This document shows, in pieces, positions 7,025-13,391 of a stretch of DNA of 15,882 nt (its first letter is position 1; each line of letters begins with the position of its first letter). The stretch is from JBOGDS01 sp050743075. GTDB lineage: Bacteria; Actinomycetota; Actinomycetes; Jiangellales; Jiangellaceae. Location: NCBI GenBank assembly GCA_050743075.1, contig JBOGDS010000079.1:1-15882 (forward strand), written 5' to 3'. Made by a program: the position numbers and the translations under genes. The notes beneath the pieces were generated by a model that had not been told where the DNA came from, ran no database searches, and saw nothing but the letters and a program-made list of their open reading frames with translations.

Positions 7025-7030
7025 TGGCCC

Positions 7031-7387
7031 ATGTCTATGCGAAACCCGTTGCCGGTGTTGGAGAACGTCTGCTGCACGCCGCTGGCCCGCGAGCCGTTGA
7101 GCAACGCCGAGGCAGCCGACCTCGCTGCGCGGTGGTTCAAGGCACTGACCGACCCGGTCCGCCTGCGCCTCCTCTCGCTGGTGCTCGCCTGCGAGGGCGA
7201 GGAGGCGTGCGTGTGCGACCTGACGGCAGCGTTCGACCTGTCGCAGCCGACGATCAGCCATCACCTCAGGGTGCTGCTCGACGCCGGCTTGATCACCCGC
7301 GAGAAGCGAGGCGTCTGGGCGTTCTACCGGGTGCGCCGGGAGTCGCTCGGCGCGCTGGCCGGCGTGATCGACACGGTCGCCGCCTGA
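7031..7387 (+). CDS. arsR: ArsR/SmtB-family metalloregulator
   Basis: The 118-residue winged-helix repressor has the ArsR core: LADPVR-type ALTDPVRLRLL (38-48), then ACVCDLTAAF (59-68) and the recognition helix LSQPTISHHLRVLLDAGLI (70-88), then the wing KRGVWAFYRV (92-101). Candidate metal ligands are Cys14-Cys15 near the N-terminus (ENVCCTPL), Cys54, and Cys60/Cys62. A vicinal Cys pair before helix 1 plus a cysteine further on is the arrangement described for the As(III) site of Corynebacterium glutamicum ArsR, so arsenite or antimonite is the likeliest inducer; Cd or Pb via CVC is possible. The start is ATG 7031, probably leaderless. No arsenite pump, arsenate reductase or P-type ATPase is present here; the only divergent partner is the Cys-rich micropeptide. 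The exporter genes that follow are convergent and not co-transcribed. Confidence 0.9.
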   Translation: MSMRNPLPVLENVCCTPLAREPLSNAEAADLAARWFKALTDPVRLRLLSLVLACEGEEACVCDLTAAFDLSQPTISHHLRVLLDAGLITREKRGVWAFYRVRRESLGALAGVIDTVAA

Positions 7388-7394
7388 CGACGGC

Positions 7395-9035
7395 TCAGGT
7401 CGTGATGACGTCGCGGCGACGGAACGCGGTCAATCCCAGTGCCAGCAGGAGAGCAGCGACCGCCAGCAGCCAGCCCAGCGGTCCAACCGTCAGGTCGACG
7501 GCCGGCACCTGCGGGCTGTGGTCGAAGGGCGACAGGGCCCTCAACCAGTCCGGCAGGTCGAGCAGCGGGCCGAACATCAGCACGACGAACCCGAGGCCGA
7601 GAACGGCCCACGCGGCGGCCGCGAAGCGCGGCACGAGTCCGAACAGGGCGACCGTGGCCCCTGCCACCACCCAGACGGCCGGGGCGTGCGTCAGTGCCGC
7701 GCCGAGCAGGCGTAGGACAGCTCCGTCGTCGCCGGTGGTGGCAGCGTAGGCGGCGCCTGCGCCCAGGCCGAGGGCGGCGAGCACCACGACGCTGCCGACC
7801 AGTGCAACGACCGCGTGACTTCCCACCCAGCGCCACCGGGACAGCGCCGTCGCCAGCAGTGGCTCGGCGCGTCCCGCAGCCTCTTCGCTGGACAGCCGCA
7901 GGGCCGCCGAGACCGCGTAGCCCGCGCCGACGATGGCCATCATCAGCAACACGCTGCCGAGGTAGGACTCGGCGATCGAGGCGCCGCCGGCTTGGGTGAA
8001 GATGTCGTTGATCTCCTCGTTGCCGCCCATGATGTCCTGGACATCGTTGCCGACCGACCCCAGGACGAGCCCACCGACGAACATCCCGGCGGTCCAGCCG
8101 ATCAGCGTGCCGCGGTGCAGCCGGAAGGCGAATCCCAGCGGGCCGCCCATGGCTGCCGACGCGGCCGCTGGACCGGGCCTGGGCCGGACGAGCCCGGCGG
8201 CGAGGTCGCGGCGTGAGACCAGCGCGTAAGCCACGGCGACCAGGACTGCGGCCGTTGCCACCAGGAGCAGTAGTACCCACCACCGCTCGTCCGCGAACGA
8301 CCGGACCTGCTGGACCCAGCCGATGGGTGAGAGCCACGACAGGACTCCGTTGCCCACGTCGCCGGCGGCGCGCAGAGCAAAGGAGCCGCCCATCACGGCG
8401 GCGGTGATGCCATAGGCGGCCCGGGTGCTCTCCGTGACCTGCGCCCCCACCGCGGTGACAGCCGTGAAGACGAGGCCGCCGCCCGCCAGTGCGGCGCCGA
8501 AGGCGACCGATCCGGCAACGGGCAGATCCTGACCGAGCAGGCTCAACGCCACCAGGGTGCCCATGACGAGGTTGACCGCCGCGACGACGACCAACGCGGC
8601 CGTGAGTTGCGCATGCCGGCCGACCACGGTGGCACGGACCAGCTCGGCTCGCCCGCTCTCTTCCTCGGCGCGGGTGTTCCGGCCGACGAGCGACATGCTC
8701 ATCAGGGCCACGATGATCGTGCCGAAAGCGCTGATCTGCCAGACGGTGTTGCCACCGACGGTGTTCAGGGCGTAGTCGGGACCGACCATGGCCAGGAACG
8801 CGGGGTCGCTGCCGGCGGTCTCGGCGACGGCGTCGAGGTCGGCCTGCGTCGGGTACTGCTCCACCACGGCGGCCGCCTGGACGGCGACCAGCGCCACGAT
8901 GCCGAGGAGCCACAGCGGGATCCGGATCCGCTCGCGGCGGAGGATGAACCGGATCAGCGCGCCGGTGCCGGCCAGCGTGCTGCCGCTTGGGCCGGCGCCT
9001 GCTTCCGGCCGGGTCGTTGTCACGGCCGTCGTCAT
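7395..9035 (-). CDS. ABC exporter permease (ABC-2 type, large)
   Basis: The 546-residue polytopic protein has about twelve hydrophobic segments, in two halves that look related. Each half opens with a positively charged helix and a large first span (RIPLWLLGIVALVAVQAAAV near residue 38; GTLIGWTAGMFVGGLVLGSV near 312), followed by an extracytoplasmic loop. This matches the large permeases annotated as exporters of polyketide-type antibiotics, which pair with one ATPase. It is the membrane half of the transporter encoded with the ATPase upstream: its ATG overlaps the ATPase stop in ATGA. The likely activity is drug, lipid or peptide efflux; the substrate cannot be read from sequence. Its stop is 7 bases from the convergent arsR stop; the short CCTGA/TCAGG repeat there contains both stops but is too short to call a terminator. 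Confidence 0.9.
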   Translation of the reverse strand: MTTAVTTTRPEAGAGPSGSTLAGTGALIRFILRRERIRIPLWLLGIVALVAVQAAAVVEQYPTQADLDAVAETAGSDPAFLAMVGPDYALNTVGGNTVWQISAFGTIIVALMSMSLVGRNTRAEEESGRAELVRATVVGRHAQLTAALVVVAAVNLVMGTLVALSLLGQDLPVAGSVAFGAALAGGGLVFTAVTAVGAQVTESTRAAYGITAAVMGGSFALRAAGDVGNGVLSWLSPIGWVQQVRSFADERWWVLLLLVATAAVLVAVAYALVSRRDLAAGLVRPRPGPAAASAAMGGPLGFAFRLHRGTLIGWTAGMFVGGLVLGSVGNDVQDIMGGNEEINDIFTQAGGASIAESYLGSVLLMMAIVGAGYAVSAALRLSSEEAAGRAEPLLATALSRWRWVGSHAVVALVGSVVVLAALGLGAGAAYAATTGDDGAVLRLLGAALTHAPAVWVVAGATVALFGLVPRFAAAAWAVLGLGFVVLMFGPLLDLPDWLRALSPFDHSPQVPAVDLTVGPLGWLLAVAALLLALGLTAFRRRDVITT

Positions 9036-9967
9036 CGGGATCCCCCGGCGACATCGGCTGCGGCGGCGCCGTTCAGCTCGGCGAGCTCGTCGCCGTAGTG
9101 GCGGAGGAACAGCTCCTCCAGCGTCGGCGGCTGGCTGGTCAGGGTGCGGATGCCGAACCGGGTGAGGTGGCGCAACGCGCCGTCGAGGTGGTCGGTGTCG
9201 ACGTCGAAATGCGCACGACTGTCGTCGACGACGAGGTCATGGACGCCGGGCAGGTCGGCCAGGCCGGTCGCCGGCCGTTCGGACTCGACCACGATGGAGG
9301 TCCTGGTCAAGTGGCGGAGTTCGGCCAGTGTGCCGGTCTCGACGGTCTTGCCCAACCGGATGATGCTCAGCCGGTCGCAGAGCGCCTCGACCTCGACCAG
9401 GATGTGGCTGGAGAGCAGTACGGTTCGCCCCTCCTCCTTGAGCTCGCGGATGGTCTCCTGGAAGGCGGCCTCCATCAGCGGGTCGAGTCCCGACGTCGGC
9501 TCGTCCAGGAGGAGCAGTTCGACGTCGGACGCGAGCCCCGCTACCAGCGCGACCTTCTGCCGGTTGCCCTTGGAGTAGGTCCGTGCCTTCTTGGTCGGGT
9601 CGAGGTCGAAGCGCTCCAGGAGGTCCGCGCGGCGTTTCGCGTTGAGCCCGCCACGGAGCCGGCCGAGCAGGTCGATGGCCTCGCCGCCGGTGAGGTTCGG
9701 CCACAGGTTGACGTCACCGGGCACGTAGGCCAGGCGCTGATGCAGCTCGACCGCGTCCGACCAGGGGTCGCCGCCGAGCAGGGCCGCATGACCCGAGTCG
9801 GCCCGGAGCAGACCGAGCAGAACCCGGATGGTGGTGGATTTACCGGAGCCGTTCGGGCCGAGGAAGCCGTGCACCTCGCCGGTGGCGACGGAGAGGTCGA
9901 GCCCGTCGAGCGCAACTGTTCGGCCGAACCTCTTCACCAGCCCGGACACCGAGATCGCCGTTGTCAT
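9032..9967 (-). CDS. ABC exporter ATP-binding protein
   Basis: The 311-residue nucleotide-binding subunit has Walker A GPNGSGKST (37-45), signature YSKGNRQKV (131-139, a common variant of LSGGQ in this exporter group), Walker B LLLLDEP (151-157), D-loop SGLD (159-162) and switch histidine SSH (186-188). Residues 220-311 form the extra C-terminal domain typical of drug-export ATPases, including PPTLEELFLRHYG (280-292). It should power the overlapping permease. The start is ATG 9967; TAGGCT on the minus strand ends 7 bases before it, and TTCACA lies 17 bases further up, so the mRNA is probably leaderless. That -35 sits inside the palindrome upstream of the divergent GbsR-type gene, implying repression by that protein. 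Confidence 0.93.
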   Translation of the reverse strand: MTTAISVSGLVKRFGRTVALDGLDLSVATGEVHGFLGPNGSGKSTTIRVLLGLLRADSGHAALLGGDPWSDAVELHQRLAYVPGDVNLWPNLTGGEAIDLLGRLRGGLNAKRRADLLERFDLDPTKKARTYSKGNRQKVALVAGLASDVELLLLDEPTSGLDPLMEAAFQETIRELKEEGRTVLLSSHILVEVEALCDRLSIIRLGKTVETGTLAELRHLTRTSIVVESERPATGLADLPGVHDLVVDDSRAHFDVDTDHLDGALRHLTRFGIRTLTSQPPTLEELFLRHYGDELAELNGAAAADVAGGSR

Positions 9968-9974
9968 GCGTGGT

Positions 9975-10003
9975 AGCCTACAGAGGCTTCACAACTTTGT
10001 GAA
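9975..10003. promoter_or_regulatory. Exporter promoter with TTCACAA-CT-TTGTGAA operator
   Basis: TTCACAA (9988-9994), CT, TTGTGAA (9997-10003) is a perfect 7+2+7 palindrome. On the minus strand TTCACA (9998-10003) and TAGGCT (9975-9980) are separated by 17 bases and form a good promoter for the ABC genes, so a dimer bound to the palindrome would cover its -35. On the plus strand TAGCCT (9974-9979) could be the -10 for the divergent regulator, which would place the same site at its transcript start. The fit suggests autoregulation together with exporter repression. Confidence 0.65.
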
Positions 10004-10058
10004 AGTAGTAGTGACCGTAAAGGATGCGTCAAAGAAGCCGACGGTCGAGGGGCCCATC

Positions 10059-10553
10059 GTGGAGTCGACGCCGCAGGACGACGAGCTTCTCCGGTTCGTG
10101 GAGCGCTTCGCCCTGGTGCTCGTCCAGAGCGGGATTCCACGGATGCCGGCACGAGTGTTCGCCTACGTACTGGCCGACGACGCCGACCGCTACACCGCGG
10201 GCGAGCTGGCCGCCGGGCTGCGGGTCAGCCCGGCAGCCATCTCCGGCGCGGTGCGGTACCTGGTCCAGGTCGGGCTGGTCGCCAAAGAGCGCGAGCCCGG
10301 CGCCCGGGTCGACACCTACCGGATCTACGACGACGACGTCTGGTCCGCGATCCTGCGTCAGCGTGAGCCGGTGATCAGACGATGGCAAGAGATTCTGGCG
10401 GAGGGCGCCGACATCCTGGGTGTCGACCGACGCGGCGGGCGCCGGCTGCAGGAGAGCCTTCAGTTCTTCACGTTCGTCCTCGAGGAACTGCCCTGGCAGC
10501 TCGAGCGGTGGCAGGAGTACCGCCGCAAGCTCGCCGAACCTCCTATCCGATGA
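10059..10553 (+). CDS. GbsR/MarR-type transcriptional regulator
   Basis: The 164-residue winged-helix protein has the block FVERFALVLVQSGIPRMPARVFAYVL (residues 13-38), characteristic of the GbsR-like branch of MarR regulators. It is followed by the DNA-binding region YTAGELAAGLRVSPAAISGAVRYLVQVGLVAKERE and a C-terminal helical part, VIRRWQEILAEGADIL. These proteins are usually encoded beside ABC exporters and repress them. I chose GTG 10059: GAGGGG at 10047-10052 gives a Shine-Dalgarno with 6 bases spacing, and the product then starts where homologues usually do. GTG 10011, GTG 9999 and ATG 9966 are in frame but lack ribosome binding sites, and the last overlaps the ABC start. The gene is divergent from the exporter and overlaps the convergent NCS2 gene by 11 bases at the 3' end. 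The inducer is unknown. Confidence 0.88.
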   Translation: MESTPQDDELLRFVERFALVLVQSGIPRMPARVFAYVLADDADRYTAGELAAGLRVSPAAISGAVRYLVQVGLVAKEREPGARVDTYRIYDDDVWSAILRQREPVIRRWQEILAEGADILGVDRRGGRRLQESLQFFTFVLEELPWQLERWQEYRRKLAEPPIR

Positions 10554-12003
10554 GCTGGTCGATGGGCTCGATCGCGAAGTAGAGGACGAACAGCGCTGCG
10601 ACGATCCAGAGCAGCGGGTGCACCTCGCCCGACTTGCCCCGCACGGCCTTGATGAACACGTACGTGATGAAGCCTGCGCCGATCCCGGCGGTGATCGAGT
10701 ACGTGAACGGCATGAGCACGACGGTCAGGAACGCTGGGATCGCGATCTCCATGTCGTTCCACTCGATGTCCCTGACCTGGACCATCATCAGGAACCCGAC
10801 CAGGACCAGCGCCGGCGTCGCCGCCTCGTACGGCACGATCGCCACCAGCGGCGCCAGGAACGTCGTCAGCAGGAAGCACGCGCCAGTCACAATGCTGGCC
10901 AGGCCGGTGCGCGCGCCGTCGCCGACGCTCGAGGCGGACTCGATGTACGAGGTGTTGCTCGAGACCGACGCGGCCCCGCCGGCGGCTGCGGCGAGCGAGT
11001 CGACGACGAGGATGCGGTCCGGATTGGGCGGGTTGCCGTCGTCGTCGAGAAGATCGCCCTCGGCGCCGACGGCGACCATCGTCCCCATGGTGTCGAAGAA
11101 GTCGGCCAGCAGGAGCGTGAAGACGAACAGCGCCGCGGTGAGGATGCCGACGGCCTCCCACGAGCCCAGCAGGCTGAACTCGCCGAGCAGGCCGAAGTCA
11201 GGCGTGTCGAGGACGCTGTCGGGCAGGGCGGGCACGTTGAGACCCCAGCCCTTGGGGTTCTCGCCGCCGCCGGGGCCGATGTCGAAGGCCGCCTCGACCA
11301 GGATCGCGAGCACTGTGCCGCCGATGATCGCCCACAGGATCGCCCCCCTGACCCGGCGGACGTAGAGCACGATCAACGCGAGCAGGACGAGGCAGAACAC
11401 CAGGACCGGCCAGCCCGCCAGTTGGCCGCCGATGCCCATCTCGATCGGCGGCACGGGGATCGCTGTGCTGCGGATGACGCCAGCGTCGACCAGGCCGATC
11501 AGCGCGATGAACAGCCCGATGCCCACGCTGATCGCGATCTTGAGCTGGACCGGCACGGCGGAGAACACCGCCGTTCGGAAGCCGGTGAGCACCAGGACCA
11601 GGATGACCAGGCCCTCGATCACCACCAAACCCATCGCGTCGGCCCAGCTCATCCGGCTGGCGATGGCGAACGTGACGAACGCGTTCAGCCCGAGTCCGGT
11701 CGCCAGTGCCAGCGGGTAGTTGGCGAAGGCGCCCATCGCGATGGTCAGCACACCGGCGACCAGGGCTGTCGCCGCCGCGACCATCGCCAGGTTTGGTGCG
11801 TCGCCACCGCCGAGGAAGTTGCCCTCGACGTCAGGCTGGGTGCCGATGATCAACGGGTTCAGCACGACGATGTAGGCCATCGTGAAGAACGTGACCAGAC
11901 CGCCGCGGATCTCGCGCACGACGGTCGAGCCGCGCTCGCTGATCTTGAAGTACCGGTCGAGGCCGCTGGAGGGTTCGGTGGTGGTGCTTGCCGACTTCGT
12001 CAT
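10543..12003 (-). CDS. NCS2-family purine-base permease (AzgA/PbuG-like)
   Basis: The 486-residue membrane protein belongs to the guanine/hypoxanthine/adenine branch of the NCS2 family. Visible landmarks are an N-terminal GLVTFFTMAYIVVLNPLI (35-52), NYPLALATGLGLNAF (95-109), the substrate-site stretch LLADFFDTMGTMVAVGAEG (298-316), and SSNTSYIESASSVGDGARTG (348-367). It should import purine bases by proton symport. The start is ATG 12003, preceded by GGGAG at 5 bases or so. The open frame runs upstream to 12444, but that part is non-coding and antisense to DUF2530. The 205-base upstream region contains a long-range inverted repeat. The stop lies within the 3' end of the GbsR-type gene, so no separate terminator is visible. 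From memory, NCS2, DUF2530, MarR and MFS genes sit together in many actinomycetes. Confidence 0.93.
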   Translation of the reverse strand: MTKSASTTTEPSSGLDRYFKISERGSTVVREIRGGLVTFFTMAYIVVLNPLIIGTQPDVEGNFLGGGDAPNLAMVAAATALVAGVLTIAMGAFANYPLALATGLGLNAFVTFAIASRMSWADAMGLVVIEGLVILVLVLTGFRTAVFSAVPVQLKIAISVGIGLFIALIGLVDAGVIRSTAIPVPPIEMGIGGQLAGWPVLVFCLVLLALIVLYVRRVRGAILWAIIGGTVLAILVEAAFDIGPGGGENPKGWGLNVPALPDSVLDTPDFGLLGEFSLLGSWEAVGILTAALFVFTLLLADFFDTMGTMVAVGAEGDLLDDDGNPPNPDRILVVDSLAAAAGGAASVSSNTSYIESASSVGDGARTGLASIVTGACFLLTTFLAPLVAIVPYEAATPALVLVGFLMMVQVRDIEWNDMEIAIPAFLTVVLMPFTYSITAGIGAGFITYVFIKAVRGKSGEVHPLLWIVAALFVLYFAIEPIDQLIG

Positions 12004-12100
12004 CGACTGCTCCCGGGTGTCGTTGTCCGGCAGACCCCCGCCGCCGTGAGGATGCCAGACGGCCGGGCGTCGCGACAGGATGACACGCGCGCACCGTACA

Positions 12101-12168
12101 ACAGGAACAATCGCGATCTCGGTTCTGACGACCTGGGCAAATGCCGTTGTTCGCGTCGTTGTTCCTGT
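12101..12168. repeat. Inverted repeat in the NCS2 / DUF2530 intergenic region
   Basis: ACAGGAACAA (12101-12110) and TTGTTCCTGT (12159-12168) are perfect 10-base inverted arms, 48 bases apart. TTGTTC also occurs at 12147-12152, in direct orientation 12 bases before the copy in the right arm. This gives three half-sites between two divergent genes, suitable for a regulator that loops or binds cooperatively. No tRNA or riboswitch fold that I recognise lies in 12004-12208. Confidence 0.45.
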
Positions 12169-12195
12169 CGTTCGGTAACTCGTCCGGGTGCCCAG

Positions 12196-12201
12196 TAGCC
12201 T
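12196..12201 (+). promoter_or_regulatory. -10-like element of the DUF2530 gene (leaderless)
   Basis: TAGCCT lies 7 bases before ATG 12209, and no Shine-Dalgarno intervenes. The spacing is the same as at the ABC ATPase and HipA-like genes. No clear -35 is visible. Confidence 0.45.
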
Positions 12202-12208
12202 CGGACCC

Positions 12209-12868
12209 ATGGCCAGACCACGTCGGCAAACCGGGGAGGCGCCCGACGTGCGCCCCCTCGACGTCGACGGCGTTCGTACGGTCGCCATCGGGACGGTGCT
12301 CTGGGCCGCCGCCTTCGTCGTGCTTGCCCTGCGACGAGACGACCTCGACGAACTGGGGCAGGGTCTGTGGTTGTGGACATGCTTGGCCGGGGTCGGCCTC
12401 GGACTGCTCGGCTTGGAGTACACACGCAAGCGCCGCGACGCCATCGCTCAGGCGCTGCTCGACGAGGAAGCCGATCTGGCCGATGAGCCGGAGCCCGTGG
12501 CCGTCGATGAACCGGAGTTGGTCGACGACGCGGAGCCCGAGCCGTACGCGGAGCCCGAGCCGTACGCGGAGCCCGAGCCGTACGCGGAGCCCGAGCCGCA
12601 TCCCGAACCGGAGCGACTGGACGAGCCGATCGACTCCGACCCACCGGTGCCGGCGCCGACGAGCCGTCGGGCCCGCCGGGCGGCCCGGTCGAACCGGGAG
12701 GCGGTCCCGGCGGTCGACACGGAGTTCTTCGGACCGGTCGACGACACCGGCCCGGACGACACGGGTGAGCGGTCGACCGGCGGACGGCGCGCCCGCCGGC
12801 ATGCGGCGGAGGGGAACGATGCCGCCACCGACGATGGCGGCTACCGCGGCCGACGAAGCCGCCGCTGA
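12209..12868 (+). CDS. DUF2530 membrane protein with Pro/Glu repeat tail
   Basis: The 219-residue protein has two membrane segments in its first 80 residues (VRTVAIGTVLWAAAFVVLAL and GLWLWTCLAGVGLGLLGL), separated by a short charged loop. The second ends in EYTRKRRDAI, a positive stop-transfer. This N-terminal part matches the DUF2530 proteins of about 80-100 residues. The remaining 140 residues are unusual for the family: an acidic Pro/Glu region with PEPYAE repeated (about residues 108-130), then an Arg-rich, Asp-rich tail ending RGRRSRR. The tail is probably cytosolic and disordered. ATG 12209 was chosen over GTG 12188 because a -10-like TAGCCT precedes it and the protein starts MARPRRQTGEAP, as related proteins do. 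Function unknown. Confidence 0.8.
   Translation: MARPRRQTGEAPDVRPLDVDGVRTVAIGTVLWAAAFVVLALRRDDLDELGQGLWLWTCLAGVGLGLLGLEYTRKRRDAIAQALLDEEADLADEPEPVAVDEPELVDDAEPEPYAEPEPYAEPEPYAEPEPHPEPERLDEPIDSDPPVPAPTSRRARRAARSNREAVPAVDTEFFGPVDDTGPDDTGERSTGGRRARRHAAEGNDAATDDGGYRGRRSRR
12533..12600 (+). repeat. 18-base in-frame tandem repeat (PEPYAE)
   Basis: GAGCCCGAGCCGTACGCG occurs three times exactly (12533-12550, 12551-12568, 12569-12586), followed by a partial fourth copy whose end has diverged (GAGCCCGAGCCGCA). The unit keeps frame and encodes a six-residue Pro/Glu repeat. Identical copies at the DNA level point to recent slippage, so the number is likely to vary between strains. Confidence 0.9.
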
Positions 12869-12912
12869 CGACCTTCCCGCCGTGCCCGCACACGTCGATG
12901 AGGGTCAGGGCA

Positions 12913-12941
12913 GCTCGTTAGCAAAGCTAATGAGCTAGACT
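12913..12941 (+). promoter_or_regulatory. marR promoter and operator
   Basis: GCTCGTTAGC (12913-12922), AAA, GCTAATGAGC (12926-12935) form an inverted repeat with 9 of 10 positions paired; the inner TTAGC/GCTAA arms are perfect. TAGACT (12936-12941) directly follows as the -10, 6 bases before ATG 12948, so the operator fills the -35 to -10 interval. This is a typical autorepression layout for a MarR protein. The AAGGA next to the ATG is too close to act as a Shine-Dalgarno. Confidence 0.65.
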
Positions 12942-12947
12942 AAGGAC

Positions 12948-13391
12948 ATGTCCCTTCTCGTACCAGTGACTCGAAGCCAGGCAGAGCTCTCGAGCACCCT
13001 GCGGTTGTCCGTGATGCGGCTGTCGCGCCGGCTGCGGGCGGAGCGGAAGGACAACAGCCTGACGCTCACTCAGCTCGCGACACTCGGCACGATGGAACGC
13101 CACGGCCCGATGACGCTCGGCGAGCTGGCCGCCCACGAGAAGGTCCAGCCGCCGTCCATGACCCGCATCGTGTCGAAGCTCGAGGAGCGCGGGCTCGCCG
13201 TCCGCGAGCCGCACCCGGACGACGGCCGCCTGGTCATGGTGCGGATCACCGGCGAGGCTTCCGCCATGCTGGCGGCCGATCGTCGCCGCCGCGACGCCTG
13301 GCTGGCACGCTGGCTGCGTGAACTCGCAGCAGACGAGCTCGAGGCACTACGGCGCGCCGCCCCGGTGCTGGAGAAGCTGGCGCGCTTGTGA
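12948..13391 (+). CDS. MarR-family transcriptional regulator
   Basis: The 147-residue winged-helix protein has the MarR pattern: LTLTQLATLGTMERHGPMTL (38-57), HTH LGELAAHEKVQPPSMTRIVS (57-76), KLEERGLAVREPHPDDGRLV (77-96) containing the conserved wing D-D-G-R, and a C-terminal dimer helix (LEALRRAAPVLEKLARL). It should bind the palindrome just upstream as a dimer and release it on binding a small ligand. Its last bases GTGA overlap the start of the MFS exporter gene, so regulator and pump are one transcriptional unit and the pump is the obvious target. It starts at ATG 12948 with no usable Shine-Dalgarno, consistent with leaderless translation. The ligand is unknown. Confidence 0.93.
   Translation: MSLLVPVTRSQAELSSTLRLSVMRLSRRLRAERKDNSLTLTQLATLGTMERHGPMTLGELAAHEKVQPPSMTRIVSKLEERGLAVREPHPDDGRLVMVRITGEASAMLAADRRRRDAWLARWLRELAADELEALRRAAPVLEKLARL

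Noticed and set aside
7395..9967. ABC genes as the metal exporter controlled by arsR
   Set aside because: They are convergent with arsR, have a drug-export type ATPase and their own divergent regulator with an operator on their promoter.
10420..12198. Long plus-strand open frame opposite the NCS2 permease
   Set aside because: The opposite strand encodes a complete permease with family motifs; this frame yields a low-complexity charged sequence.
12533..12600. Possible CRISPR-like repeat array
   Set aside because: The copies are contiguous without spacers, keep the reading frame and encode a simple peptide repeat.
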